Shown here piece by piece: positions 34,164 through 43,188 of a stretch of DNA of 64,000 bases. The position numbers were made by a program, and so were the translations under genes. Origin of the DNA: CAYQTL01 sp964420405 (GTDB lineage: Bacteria; Acidobacteriota; Thermoanaerobaculia; Thermoanaerobaculales; Sulfomarinibacteraceae); assembly GCA_964420405.1 (NCBI GenBank), contig CAYQTL010000003.1:1-64000 (forward strand), written 5' to 3'. Positions within the stretch are counted from its first letter, which is position 1, and each line of letters begins with the position of its first letter. The notes beneath the pieces are model-generated. The model searched no databases. It had not been told where the DNA came from and saw nothing but the letters and a program-made list of their open reading frames with translations.

Positions 34164-34327
34164 CGACCGACCCTACCGGCCGGGCCACCGTCGCGACCAT
34201 CGGGCGGGTCCGCGCGGAGGGCCCGGGCGACACCCGAGAGCAGCGCCACCGGATCGCGGGCGTGCGAGAATGAGTCCCGCATCGACACCGGGCCCCCGCC
34301 GGACGGGCGCCCGCCAGGGAGGACCTC

Positions 34328-35536
34328 GTGGATCTCGACATCATCCGGACACTCGCCCGCGACGCCAGCTCCACGGTCGTGCTGCTGGTGATGGACGGGC
34401 TCGGCGGCCTGCCGCGGGAAGCGGGCGGCCCGACCGAGCTGGAGGCCGCCCGCACGCCGAACCTCGACCGGCTCGCGGCCGAGGGGATCAGCGGCCTGCA
34501 CGTGGCCGTCGGCGCTGGGATCACACCGGGCAGCGGCCCCGCCCATCTCGGCCTGTTCGGCTACGACCCGCTGCGCTACGACGTCGGTCGCGGCGTGCTG
34601 TCGGCCCTCGGCATCGGCTTCGACCTCGCGCCGTCGGACGTGGCGGCGCGGGGCAACTTCTGCACCGTCAACCGGGACGGCCTGGTCACCGACCGCCGCG
34701 CCGGCCGCCTCGACACCGACACCAACCGCCGGCTGAGCGAGCGGCTGCGACAGCTCGACCTGCCTGGCGTCGAGCTGTTCGTCGAGCCCGAGAAGGAGTA
34801 CCGGTTCGTGCTCGTGCTGCGCGGCGACGGCCTGTCGGGCGAGGTCGACGACACCGACCCACAGCGGACGGGGCGCGCGCCGCTGCGGCCGGCGGCGCTG
34901 ACGGACGGCGCCCGGCGCACCGCCGAGCTTGTGGGCACCTTCGTGACCGAGGCCCGCCGCATCCTGGGCGACGAGGACCGCGGCAACATGGTGCTGCTGC
35001 GGGGCTTCTCCCAGCTGCCGGACTGGCCCCGGTTCCCGGAGGTGTTCGGCGTCCGCGCCGCCGCCGTCGCCGCCTACCCGATGTACCGCGGCGCCGCCCG
35101 CCTCGTCGGGATGGACGTGGTCGACGCCGGCGAGAGCTGGGAGTCCGAGCTCGCGGCGCTCGAGCGCTGTTGGGGAGACCACGACTTCTTCTTCCTCCAC
35201 TTCAAGAAGACCGACAGCGCAGGCGAGGACGGCGACTTCGACCGCAAGGTCGCCCTGATCGAGGAGGTCGACGCCGCCATCCCGCGGATCCTCGACCTCG
35301 GCCCCGACGTGCTGGTCGTCACCGGCGACCACTCGACGCCGCCGCGGATGAAGACCCACAGCTGGCACCCGGTGCCGGTCCTCCTGTGGGCCCCGGAGAC
35401 GGTGCGGCCGGACCTGGTGGAGCGCTTCGGGGAGCGGCCCTGCCTGGCCGGCGCCCTCGGGCCGCGGATCCCGGCCCCCGAGCTGATGCCGCTGGCGTTC
35501 GCGCACGCCGGACGACTCGAGAAGTTCGGCGCCTAG
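34328..35536 (+). CDS. apgM: 2,3-bisphosphoglycerate-independent phosphoglycerate mutase, archaeal type
   Basis: 402-residue alkaline-phosphatase-fold enzyme interconverting 3- and 2-phosphoglycerate. Signatures are VVLLVMDGLGGLP near the N-terminus, ITPGSGPAHLGLFGYDP with the Ser nucleophile, and VVTGDHSTPPRMKTHSWHPVP near the C-terminus, supplying metal-binding Asp and His. The GTG at 34328 follows GGGAGGA. The length matches ApgM rather than the 500-residue GpmI. The TAG stop lies inside the long palindrome that begins at 35533, so the element abuts the gene end exactly. Confidence 0.92.
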   Translation: MDLDIIRTLARDASSTVVLLVMDGLGGLPREAGGPTELEAARTPNLDRLAAEGISGLHVAVGAGITPGSGPAHLGLFGYDPLRYDVGRGVLSALGIGFDLAPSDVAARGNFCTVNRDGLVTDRRAGRLDTDTNRRLSERLRQLDLPGVELFVEPEKEYRFVLVLRGDGLSGEVDDTDPQRTGRAPLRPAALTDGARRTAELVGTFVTEARRILGDEDRGNMVLLRGFSQLPDWPRFPEVFGVRAAAVAAYPMYRGAARLVGMDVVDAGESWESELAALERCWGDHDFFFLHFKKTDSAGEDGDFDRKVALIEEVDAAIPRILDLGPDVLVVTGDHSTPPRMKTHSWHPVPVLLWAPETVRPDLVERFGERPCLAGALGPRIPAPELMPLAFAHAGRLEKFGA

Positions 35537-35700
35537 GAGGTCGTAGGGCATAGATGGCGGATGGATTTCGGAGCGTCGTGAGATGCCCGTTTTCGGCGGA
35601 TTCGAGGCGCAGTACTCTGAGTACGGGCCGAGAATCCGCCGGAAACGGGCGCTCACGACGCCCGAAAGGCGCCGTCAGTCTATGCCCTACGCCCTCCTAG
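35533..35700. mobile_element. MITE-like palindromic element, 168 bp
   Basis: The ends are CTAGGAGG-t-CGTAGGGCATAGA on the left and TCTATGCCCTACG-c-CCTCCTAG on the right. Pairing continues inward through GCGTCGTGAG/CTCACGACGC and GCCCGTTT-CGGCGGATTC/GAATCCGCCG-AAACGGGC to a centre GTACTC-T-GAGTAC near 35618. Nearly the whole unit folds as one hairpin. It has no coding capacity. A TA or CTAG target duplication is possible at the ends, which would suit Tc1/IS630-like mobilisation. The left end contains the apgM stop codon. Confidence 0.75.
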
Positions 35701-35887
35701 AGGCCTCCCGGCCGCCGGCGGCCGGCCGGCCGAGGCCGGCCCGTCACCGGCGGCTCGCAGCCCCCTCCTGCAGCTACCGGCGCGGCTCGGCGTCCGTACC
35801 GCGAGCGCGCGCTCGCGGGGGACCGGAGAGGACGGTGGGGCGGGGCCCCATGGTCCGACGACGGTCGCCCCGGCACAGTCGAGGACG
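35701..35887. other. Palindrome-rich leader before the P-type ATPase
   Basis: No gene. It contains GGCCGGCC repeats and a perfect 20-base palindrome CCGCGAGCGC/GCGCTCGCGG at 35799-35818. GAGGA precedes the ATPase start. Confidence 0.5.
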
Positions 35888-38533
35888 ATGCCGGAGTCGA
35901 TCTCGAGTCCGCACTGCGCCACGGTCGAGAAGCTGCTCGAGGCCCTCGATGTGGACCCCGCGCGGGGGCTCGACGAGCGCGCGGTCGAACGACGGCGGGA
36001 GGAGCACGGGCCGAACCAGCTGCGACGGGCCAAGCGGCGCAGCTGGTGGCAGGTGCTGGTGGAGCAGCTCAAGAGCGTGGTGATGGTCCTGCTGGGCGCC
36101 GCCGCGGTGCTGGCGTTCTCGCTCGGCCACCTCACCGAGGCCGTCGCGATCCTCGCGGTGCTGGTGGTCAACGCGCTCATCGGCTTCGTCAGCGAGCTCC
36201 GCGCGATCCGCTCGATGGAGGCGCTCGCGCGCCTCGACCGGCGGACCGCCCGCGTCCGCCGCGGGGGAGACGAGAGGGAGATCGCCGCCGAGGAGGTGGT
36301 CCCCGGGGACGTCCTGCTGCTGCGCGGCGAGGACGCGGTCCCGGCGGACCTCCGCATCCTCGAGGCCGAGTCGCTCCGGGTGGAGGAGGCCGCGTTGACC
36401 GGCGAGTCGGTGCCGGTGTCGAAGACCTCCGACGCGGTCGACGACGACACGCCCCTCGCCGAGCGGTCGTCGATGCTCTACAAGGGCACCTCGATCGCCG
36501 AGGGGAAGGTCGTCGCGCTGGCCGTGGCCACCGGCATGGACACCGAGATCGGCCGAATCTCGGAGCTCGCCGAGTCCGCGTCGAGCGGGGCGACGCCGCT
36601 GGAGGCCACCCTCGACCGGCTCGGCCGGCGTCTCGCCTGGATCACCATCGGCATCGCCGGCGTCATCGCGGCGGCCGGCCTGCTCGCCGGCCGGGAGCCG
36701 CGCACGATGATCGAGACCGCCATCGCGCTCGGCGTGGCGGCGATACCCGAGGGCCTGCCGATCGCGGCGACCCTCGCGCTGGCCCGGGGCATGTGGCGCA
36801 TGGCCCGCCGCCAGGCGATCGTGAACCGTCTCAACGCGGTCGAGACGCTCGGCTCGACCCGCATCATCCTGACCGACAAGACCGGCACCCTGACCGAGAA
36901 CCGCATGACCGCCGAGAAGCTGGTGGCGGACGGCGAGACCTTCGACCTGCCGGCGCAGTCGCCGCAGGACGCGAGGCTGCGCCGCGCACTCGAGGTGGGC
37001 GTGCTGTGCACCAACGCCAGCCTGGCGGACGGGGACGGCGACGACGCCGGCGATCCGACCGAGGTGGCCCTGCTCGAGGCCGGCCGGGCCGGCGGGCTCG
37101 AGCGGCCCGAGCTGCTCGAGCGGTGGCCCGAGGTCCGCGAGGTGTCCTTCGACCCCGACGTGATGATGATGGCCACCTACCACCGCCGCCCCGACGGCGA
37201 CGACCTGCGCCTGGCGGTCAAGGGCGCTCCGGGGGCCGTGCTGGACGCGTGCACCTCCGTGGCCGGGCCCGACGGCGACCACGCGCTGGACGACGACGCG
37301 CGCGACAGGTGGCGACGGTGCAACGACGAGCTCGCCGAGGAGGGCCTGCGGGTGATGGCCGTCGCCGAGCGGCTGGTGGACGACGCCGACGCCGAGCCGT
37401 ACGAGAGCCTGACGCTGCTCGGGCTGCTGGCGCTGCTCGACCCGCCGCGGGAAGGGGTCCGGGAGGCGGTCCAGGCCTGCCGGCGGGCCGGGGTGCGCGT
37501 GGTGATGGTCACCGGCGACCAGCCCCAGACCGCCCGCGCCATCGCCACCCAGGTGGGCCTCGTGGACGACGACGACGGTCCCCACGTGGTCCACGGCGGG
37601 GACCTCGCCCCCCCGGGGGAGCTCGACGAGGCCGGACGGCGCGAGATCCGGCAGGCGTCGATCTTCGCCCGCGTCAGCCCGGAGCAGAAGCTCGACCTCG
37701 TGCGGCTGCTGCAGGAGGAGGGCGAGACGGTGGCGATGACCGGCGACGGCGTCAACGACGCCCCCGCTCTGAAGCAGGCCGACATCGGGATCGCCATGGG
37801 CCGGCGGGGGACGGAGGCGGCGCGGCAGGTGGCCGACATGGTGCTGCGCGACGACGCCCTCGGCACGATCGTCGCCGCCATCCGCCAGGGACGGGTGATC
37901 TTCACCAACATCCGGTCCTCGATCATGTTCATGCTGTGCACCAACGTCGCCGAGGTGCTGGCCGTGGCGGTCGCGTCGACGGTCGACGCACCGCTGCCGC
38001 TGCGTCCCCTCCAGATCCTGTACCTCAACGTGCTCACCGACGTGTTCCCGGCCATGGCCCTCGGTGTCGGCCCCGGCGGTCCCGGCGTGATGGACCAGCC
38101 GCCGCGGGAGCCGGGCGAGTCGATCCTGACCCGGCGCCACTGGGGCGCGATCGGCGGCTGGGCCACGTTGATCGCCGCCTGCGTGCTGGCCGCGCTGTGG
38201 ATCGCTCTGACCCGCCTCGAAGTGGCCGAGACCGCCGCGGTGACCCACTCGTTCCTGGCCCTGGCGTTCGGAAAGCTGATGTTCGTCTTCACGCTGCGGC
38301 GCTCCGGCTCGCCGCCGTGGAACAACGAGGTGGTGCGCAACCCCTGGATCTGGGGGGCCATCGCGCTGTGCACGGGGCTGCTGCTGGCGGCGGTGTGGAT
38401 CGGCCCGCTCGCCCGCGTCCTCGAGACCGCGCCGCCGACCCCGGCGGGATGGGCGGTCATCCTCGCCCTCGCGGCCGTCCCGGCGGCCGGCGGCGAGCTG
38501 TTCCACGCCGTCGCCGGACGCCGCCGAGGCTGA
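35888..38533 (+). CDS. P2-type cation-transporting ATPase
   Basis: 881-residue P-type ATPase, Ca2+/cation subfamily. The phosphorylated Asp330 is in ILTDKTGTLTENRMT. The actuator motif is ALTGESVPVSK, the M4 motif AAIPEGLPIA and the hinge TGDGVNDAPALKQAD. It has about ten membrane spans, including six after the hinge. The M4 and M6 residues would decide Ca2+ against Na+/K+ or Mn2+; PEGLP is typical of the Ca2+ group. It stands just before mscS in the same direction. Confidence 0.93.
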   Translation: MPESISSPHCATVEKLLEALDVDPARGLDERAVERRREEHGPNQLRRAKRRSWWQVLVEQLKSVVMVLLGAAAVLAFSLGHLTEAVAILAVLVVNALIGFVSELRAIRSMEALARLDRRTARVRRGGDEREIAAEEVVPGDVLLLRGEDAVPADLRILEAESLRVEEAALTGESVPVSKTSDAVDDDTPLAERSSMLYKGTSIAEGKVVALAVATGMDTEIGRISELAESASSGATPLEATLDRLGRRLAWITIGIAGVIAAAGLLAGREPRTMIETAIALGVAAIPEGLPIAATLALARGMWRMARRQAIVNRLNAVETLGSTRIILTDKTGTLTENRMTAEKLVADGETFDLPAQSPQDARLRRALEVGVLCTNASLADGDGDDAGDPTEVALLEAGRAGGLERPELLERWPEVREVSFDPDVMMMATYHRRPDGDDLRLAVKGAPGAVLDACTSVAGPDGDHALDDDARDRWRRCNDELAEEGLRVMAVAERLVDDADAEPYESLTLLGLLALLDPPREGVREAVQACRRAGVRVVMVTGDQPQTARAIATQVGLVDDDDGPHVVHGGDLAPPGELDEAGRREIRQASIFARVSPEQKLDLVRLLQEEGETVAMTGDGVNDAPALKQADIGIAMGRRGTEAARQVADMVLRDDALGTIVAAIRQGRVIFTNIRSSIMFMLCTNVAEVLAVAVASTVDAPLPLRPLQILYLNVLTDVFPAMALGVGPGGPGVMDQPPREPGESILTRRHWGAIGGWATLIAACVLAALWIALTRLEVAETAAVTHSFLALAFGKLMFVFTLRRSGSPPWNNEVVRNPWIWGAIALCTGLLLAAVWIGPLARVLETAPPTPAGWAVILALAAVPAAGGELFHAVAGRRRG

Positions 38534-38585
38534 CAACCGGGCGACGGCACAGGGAGAGACCGGACCGGAAAGGAGGGTCGACGCC

Positions 38586-39476
38586 GTGGACCTGCCGAGC
38601 TCGCCCGATCTGTCGAGGATCGCCGACTGGGTCCTCGCCACGCTGCCCGCAGCGGGTGCGGCCCTGCTGATCATGCTCGCCTTCCTGGTGGGCTACCGTC
38701 TGTCCCGCGCGCCGCTGCGCGCGGTGCTCGGTCGCGCGGGGCTCCACCGGAAGCTCGTCGAGCTGCTGGTGGACAGCATCTACAAGTACTCCCTCGCGGC
38801 CGTCGGGCTGGTGATGGCGGCGGCGCAGGTCGGCATCGACGTCGCCGCCGCCATCGCGGGCCTCGGCGTGATCGGCATCGCTGTCGGCTTCGCCGCCCAG
38901 GACACCCTCGCCAACGTGATCTCGGGCATCGTGGTGTTCATGGACAAGCCGTTCGTCGTGGGCGACTGGATCACCGTCGAGGGCCACTACGGCAAGGTCG
39001 GCGACATCACCCTCCGCTCGACACGCGTCCGCACTCCACAGAACGCCTGGGTGGTGATCCCCAACAAGAGCATCATCGACGCGGTGCTGGTCAACCACAG
39101 CACACATGGCGAGATCAGGATCGACGTCCCGGTCGGCGTCGCCTACAAGGAGGACGTCGCCGCGGCGCGCGACGCCATCCTCCAGGCAGTGCGGTCGATC
39201 GACTGGGTGCTCGAGGAGCCGGCCCCGGACGTGGTGGTCGACGCCCTCGGCAGCTCGAGCATCGACCTTCTGGCGCGGGTCTGGATCGGCCATGCCGACC
39301 GCGGACGGGCGACCCACTTCGCGGTGGTGGAGCGCGCCAAGCTCGCGCTGGACGCCGCCGGCATCCAGATCCCGTTCCCCCACCTGCAGCTGTTCGTCGA
39401 CTCGGTCGAGGAGCGGGTGTGGCGGCGGCTCGAGCGGCTCGCGCCGCCGGGGCGGGGCGCGACCGAGGCTCAGTAG
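38586..39476 (+). CDS. MscS-type mechanosensitive channel
   Basis: 296-residue small-conductance channel that releases solutes on hypo-osmotic shock. It has about three N-terminal spans. The pore helix region is AAIAGLGVIGIAVGFAAQDTL near residue 95, followed by the beta domain (DWITVEGHYGKVGDITLRST). The GTG at 38586 follows AAAGGAGGG. It follows the ATPase gene by 52 bases, probably one transcript. Its stop overlaps the convergent baeRF gene by seven bases. Confidence 0.93.
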   Translation: MDLPSSPDLSRIADWVLATLPAAGAALLIMLAFLVGYRLSRAPLRAVLGRAGLHRKLVELLVDSIYKYSLAAVGLVMAAAQVGIDVAAAIAGLGVIGIAVGFAAQDTLANVISGIVVFMDKPFVVGDWITVEGHYGKVGDITLRSTRVRTPQNAWVVIPNKSIIDAVLVNHSTHGEIRIDVPVGVAYKEDVAAARDAILQAVRSIDWVLEEPAPDVVVDALGSSSIDLLARVWIGHADRGRATHFAVVERAKLALDAAGIQIPFPHLQLFVDSVEERVWRRLERLAPPGRGATEAQ

Positions 39477-40603
39477 CGCAGCACCGCCGCCAGCAGCGCC
39501 CCTTCCGACGGCATCTCGGCGGCCGGCACGACGAACACCTGGCCGTCGTGCAGCAGGGTCTCGACCGCGGCGCGGTCGAGCAGCTCCTCGTCCCCGTCGT
39601 CGTCGAGCGCGACCGTCCGAGCGTCCGGATCCACCCGGCCGCGGAACGCGGCTCCGCGGGCCGCGAGCAGCGACTCGACCCTCCCGTCCAACGCCGCCAG
39701 CACCACCCGGTCGGGCTGGTCGGTGGCGAGGCCGGTGCCGTGCCGTTCGCGGAAGCGGGCCGCCGCCTCCCGCCGAGGCTCGGCGAGAGCCTCCTCCACC
39801 AGCGGCCACGCCTCCGCCCGCAGCTCTGCCGGGTCCTTCTCGTCGGGGTTGCCCCGCACCCACTCGTCGAGCAGCGCCGGATGCCGGCTGCGCTTGCGGA
39901 ACTCGCCGGCGAGCTCCTCGACCGTCGCCAGGACCAGCGGCGCGCCGTCGGACGGGAGCAGCTCGCGGACTCCCCGGTCGACCAGCTCGACGAAGCGGAC
40001 CATCTCCCTGTGCGCGTCGTCCTGCGCCGCTCCCTGGCCGTGGAACATCGCGTCGTTCCTGCCGGCGTCGCCCGTCGGCGTCGCGGTCCGGTGCTGGATC
40101 GAGCGCTCCTCCCAGTCCCGTCCGACGGCGTCCTCGAGGCTCGTCGGCAGCTCCTGCCCCTCGATCTCGCGGGCCCCCTCGGCGGTGCACTCGAAGAGGC
40201 GGACGCGGCCGCGGCTGAGCGCCAGCAGGTGGAAGCGGGCGTCGCGGGCGAGCAGCGGGATCAGCGGCGCGACGCGGAACCGGTCGCCGACCTCGCTGGC
40301 CTCCTCGAGCCTCAGCGGCACGCGAAACACCCGGGTTCCCGCCGGCGACGCGAGGATCGCGAGCCCGTCGGACTGGTGCTGCCAGAACTCGCGGTCCTCC
40401 ACCAGCCTCCATGCCGGCGCGAGGACCTCGCGGTCGCCCTCGTCGAGGTCACGCTCGGCGACGCTCAAGAGGTTCTTGAGTCGGATCGGGTCCTGGCGGG
40501 TCTGCGGCCCGGCCCGGTGGGTCGGCAGGAAGATCGAGACGTACGGGCCACCGCCCCGCCGGCGGGCGAGGTCGACGAGCTCGGAACGGTTCACGCTCTG
40601 CAT
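39470..40603 (-). CDS. Bacterial archaeo-eukaryotic release-factor-like (baeRF) protein
   Basis: 377-residue protein of the baeRF group, bacterial relatives of eRF1 domains thought to act on stalled or stressed ribosomes. The N-terminus GGPYVSIFLPTHRAGPQTRQ and the terminal LLHDGQVFVVPAAEMP are typical of baeRF3/7-like members. GGAAAGGAG precedes the ATG. A perfect hairpin lies 20-43 bases upstream of the start. The family is clear; the cellular role is largely inferred in the literature. Confidence 0.8.
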   Translation of the reverse strand: MQSVNRSELVDLARRRGGGPYVSIFLPTHRAGPQTRQDPIRLKNLLSVAERDLDEGDREVLAPAWRLVEDREFWQHQSDGLAILASPAGTRVFRVPLRLEEASEVGDRFRVAPLIPLLARDARFHLLALSRGRVRLFECTAEGAREIEGQELPTSLEDAVGRDWEERSIQHRTATPTGDAGRNDAMFHGQGAAQDDAHREMVRFVELVDRGVRELLPSDGAPLVLATVEELAGEFRKRSRHPALLDEWVRGNPDEKDPAELRAEAWPLVEEALAEPRREAAARFRERHGTGLATDQPDRVVLAALDGRVESLLAARGAAFRGRVDPDARTVALDDDGDEELLDRAAVETLLHDGQVFVVPAAEMPSEGALLAAVLRY

Positions 40604-40622
40604 GATGGGCTCCTTTCCGCGT

Positions 40623-40646
40623 CGGATCCGGCCGGCGCCGGATCCG
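40623..40646 (-). promoter_or_regulatory. Hairpin in the baeRF leader
   Basis: CGGATCCGGC-CGGC-GCCGGATCCG, ten perfect pairs and a 4-base loop, about 20 bases before the baeRF start codon. Confidence 0.35.
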
Positions 40647-40765
40647 CACCCGGCTCCTCCCAGCATGACGGGGAGTGACACGCTCGCCCACGGGGGCCGG
40701 ACAGCGGTCGGGATGGGGCTCGGCCCCATGAAGCGGCCTCCGGCATGCCGCCCGCGTCTGCATTC

Positions 40766-40792
40766 GATCCCGATCCCGTTGCCGTCCCCGAC
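40766..40792 (+). repeat. Hexamer repeat, left arm upstream of the CHAD gene
   Basis: GATCCC twice, then GTTGCC, GTCCCC and GAC. About 25 of 28 positions match the reverse complement of 42150-42175 and its flank. Confidence 0.75.
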
Positions 40793-41024
40793 GGGCAGCC
40801 ATGCCTCACGATCCCGGCACTGCTTCCGAGGGGTCGCGCCGGCTTCATCGGGAGCGGCATCGAGGGGCGCCGGGGCCACGGATACCGTGCCGCGCTGCGC
40901 ACATGGCCGTGTCGGCCTGGCGCCGTCGCCTGGTACCCCGCCCCACACCACCGCCCGGATCCGCCGGGTGCACCTCCGGCGGCCGCTCCGTCACAGTTCG
41001 TGGAATGACGACCCGGGACCCGAC

Positions 41025-41945
41025 ATGAGCTACCGCTTGTCCTTCGACCGGCCGATCGCGGACGAGCTCCGGAGAGTCGCGCGGGAGCAGATCCGCCGCG
41101 GCCTCGACGAGATCGCGGACCCCGCGGTCGGCCCCCACCAGACCGTCCACCAGGTGCGCAAGCGCTGCAAGAAGATCCGCGGTCTGCTGCGGCTCGCCCG
41201 ACCGGCACTCGCCGGCGACGCGTACTCAAAGCTCAACCGCTTCTTCCGCGACGCCGCCCGGACCCTGTCGGAGATGCGCGACGCGCAGGCGGTGCGGGAG
41301 ACCTACGACGAGCTGATGGACGCCTTCGCCGACCAGGTCGACCGACGCGCCTTCGCACAGGTGCGGCGACGGATGACGCTCGACCTCGCCGCGCTCGAGG
41401 ACGACGACGTCCTCGGCCGGCTCGGGGAGCTCCGCCGCCGGCTGGAGGCCGCCGCGGCACAGGTGGGCGGCTGGCCGCTGGAGGTCGACGGCTTCTGCGA
41501 CCTCCGCAAGGGCCTGCAACGGACCTACCGTCGGGGCGTCGCGAGCGGCGGGTCCGCCGCAAAGAACGGCTCGGCCGAGCACCTCCACGAGTGGCGCAAG
41601 CGCACCAAGTACCACTGGTACCACTGCCGCCTGCTGCGCGACCTGTGGCGGCCGGTGCTCGAGGCGCGGATCGACGAGGCCCACCGGCTGTCGGACCTGC
41701 TCGGCGACCACCACGACCTCGTGGTGCTGCGCGGGCACCTCGCCGGCGATCCTGACCGGTGGGCGTCACCCAGGGACCTTGAGGTGCTGGACGCCCTCGC
41801 GGTCCGCCGGATGTCCGGCCTCGAGGGGGAGGCCGTCACTCTCGGACGCCGGCTGTACGCCGACTCTCCCAAGAGCCTCGGAAAGCGGCTCGAGTCCTGG
41901 TACGCGGCAACCCTGGACGAGCGGGAACCCCGCCCAGAGGCGTGA
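41025..41945 (+). CDS. CHAD-domain protein
   Basis: 306-residue alpha-helical protein with conserved His and basic residues, a fold that binds polyphosphate. Typical elements are VHQVRKRCKKIRGLLRL near residue 38 and its second-half counterpart LHEWRKRTKYHWYHCRLL near residue 185. HRLSDLLGDHHDLVVLRGH also belongs to the family pattern. There is no triphosphate-tunnel (CYTH) partner domain or neighbour. The ATG at 41025 (MSYRLSFDRPI) is the natural domain start, though there is no clear Shine-Dalgarno. The gene is bracketed by inverted hexamer arrays. Confidence 0.9.
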   Translation: MSYRLSFDRPIADELRRVAREQIRRGLDEIADPAVGPHQTVHQVRKRCKKIRGLLRLARPALAGDAYSKLNRFFRDAARTLSEMRDAQAVRETYDELMDAFADQVDRRAFAQVRRRMTLDLAALEDDDVLGRLGELRRRLEAAAAQVGGWPLEVDGFCDLRKGLQRTYRRGVASGGSAAKNGSAEHLHEWRKRTKYHWYHCRLLRDLWRPVLEARIDEAHRLSDLLGDHHDLVVLRGHLAGDPDRWASPRDLEVLDALAVRRMSGLEGEAVTLGRRLYADSPKSLGKRLESWYAATLDEREPRPEA

Positions 41946-41977
41946 AGGTGTGGCGGTCGCGCCATGCACCTTCACGC
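41940..41977 (+). terminator. Long hairpin at the CHAD gene end
   Basis: GCGTGAAGGTG pairs with CACCTTCACGC, and TGGCG-GTCG-CGCCA pairs inside, with two bulged bases. The stem includes the CHAD stop codon. No T run follows. Confidence 0.5.
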
Positions 41978-42266
41978 GGCAGACGGCCCCACTCCCACCC
42001 GGCGGAGCGAGTCGACGGGCGTGCGACCCGGCCCGCGAGCCACCTCCGCACGTCGGCACCGTCGGGAGGACTCCCGTCGAGCGATGCTCTCACGATCGTG
42101 ATGGCCCCAAGCGCCGCCGGCACCGGCGCTGCCGCTGTCGCTGGACGTCGGGAACGGCGCCGGGATCGGGATCGGATCCTGGGCCTGAACCGGGATCGGA
42201 CGGGCGATTCCGCTCAGGTTCGAAACCGGTCGCCCCACGTGGGATGACCGGCATCCCTCCGGACGG
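41946..42266. other. Intergenic region after the CHAD gene
   Basis: No gene. It holds the terminator-like hairpin and the right repeat arm at 42150-42175, plus a stray CGGGATCGGA at 42191. Confidence 0.5.
42150..42175 (-). repeat. Hexamer repeat, right arm downstream of the CHAD gene
   Basis: Begins GGGAACGGCGCC and ends GGGATCGGGATCGG, inverse of 40766-40792. Confidence 0.75.
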
Positions 42267-42578
42267 TCAGTACCCGAACCCCGCCGAGCGGTCGTCCGCG
42301 CTTCCGCGGTCGTCCACCAGGTGGCGCAGGTCCTGAACGCCGTGCCACTCGCCGCGGACCTGGAACAGGTGCTGACCCACGGCAACGTCGGCCACCGTGC
42401 CGCGACGCTCGCCGTCGCGGGGGCTGCGGAACTCGATCCTGGCCCTCTTGGACATGAGGTTTTCGTCCTCCAGGAACGGCTGGTGCTCCTGGTCCACCGG
42501 CAGGCCGCGGGCGTCGAACACGTCGTACCCCGCGCCCTGGATCGTCGCGAGCAGCTCCGAGAACTGCATCTCCATCAT
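42267..42578 (-). CDS. Small hypothetical protein
   Basis: 103 residues, mixed charge, no recognised family. Readable core: MQFSELLATIQGAGYDVFDA and DENLMSKRARIEFRSP. GGGAGGGA lies directly before the first ATG. The ATGs at 42575 or 42569 are better spaced, so the true start may be one to three codons later. It is last in the leftward block after the phasin-like gene. Confidence 0.65.
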   Translation of the reverse strand: MMEMQFSELLATIQGAGYDVFDARGLPVDQEHQPFLEDENLMSKRARIEFRSPRDGERRGTVADVAVGQHLFQVRGEWHGVQDLRHLVDDRGSADDRSAGFGY

Positions 42579-42653
42579 CCCTCCCGCGGCGGCCGCGCCG
42601 TCGTCCTCCGCCTCCCGCCGCCGGCGGCGGGAGGCCGGCAGGTGGCCGCCGCA

Positions 42654-43163
42654 TCAGTCATAGGAGCGGTGCTCCTGGATCGTCCCGTCGGCCCGGTGGA
42701 CCACCAACCGCGCCGGCGCCCGGCGTCCGGCGAGCTCGCGGCCGGCCCGGACCGCCTCCGCCTTGGTGCGGTGGGTGCTCGACGCCCGACCGGCCTCCTC
42801 GGCCTCGACCTTCCAGCCGCCCTCGGGGTTCGGAGCGACGTGGTAGGTCCGGCCGCCGGTGGTGGACACCTCGCGGGCAGCCCGCAGCTCTCGGACCAGC
42901 CCGGCGAGGTCGTCGATGCGGCCGGAGAGCCGGTCGAGCTCCTCCCGGGTCGGGATTCTCGCGCGCTCGAGCGCCCGCCGGGCACTGTGCTCGACCGCCT
43001 CCTCGAGGCTGCCGATGGTGTCCGAGACCTGGCCGCGGATCCCTTCGGTCAGGGCGCGCACGCGCTCGGCACCCTCCGCCTCGATCCTGCGGCCGCGCTC
43101 GACGAGCCGCTCGAGCAGCTCGCTGGCCCCGTCGCCGGTCCGTCTCGTGTCGCTGGTCCTCAT
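42654..43163 (-). CDS. Phasin-like N-terminus fused to DUF2188
   Basis: 169 residues. The first ~95 form an amphipathic coiled coil (RGQVSDTIGSLEEAVEHSAR, PTREELDRLSGRIDDLAGL) like polyhydroxyalkanoate granule-associated proteins. The rest matches the DUF2188 pattern: YHVAPNPEGGWKVEAEEAGR through ELAGRRAPARLVVHRADGTI. The role of DUF2188 is unknown. The coiled coil could target the protein to a granule, nucleoid or membrane surface. GGGAGGGC precedes the ATG. It lies 25 bases after the glycosidase gene, same strand. Confidence 0.75.
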   Translation of the reverse strand: MRTSDTRRTGDGASELLERLVERGRRIEAEGAERVRALTEGIRGQVSDTIGSLEEAVEHSARRALERARIPTREELDRLSGRIDDLAGLVRELRAAREVSTTGGRTYHVAPNPEGGWKVEAEEAGRASSTHRTKAEAVRAGRELAGRRAPARLVVHRADGTIQEHRSYD

Positions 43164-43188
43164 GTCGCCCTCCCGGTCGTGGTGCCGG

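Larger units (their letters stand above)
40604..41024. other. Intergenic region with hairpin and hexamer repeat before the CHAD gene
   Basis: No gene is supported. A hairpin lies at 40623-40646 and a left repeat arm at 40766-40792. Short frames are open on both strands but have no ribosome site and no convincing composition. Confidence 0.5.

Noticed and set aside
40604..41024. Short open frames between the baeRF and CHAD genes
   Set aside because: No ribosome site, no conserved-looking sequence, and they cross a hairpin and a repeat array.
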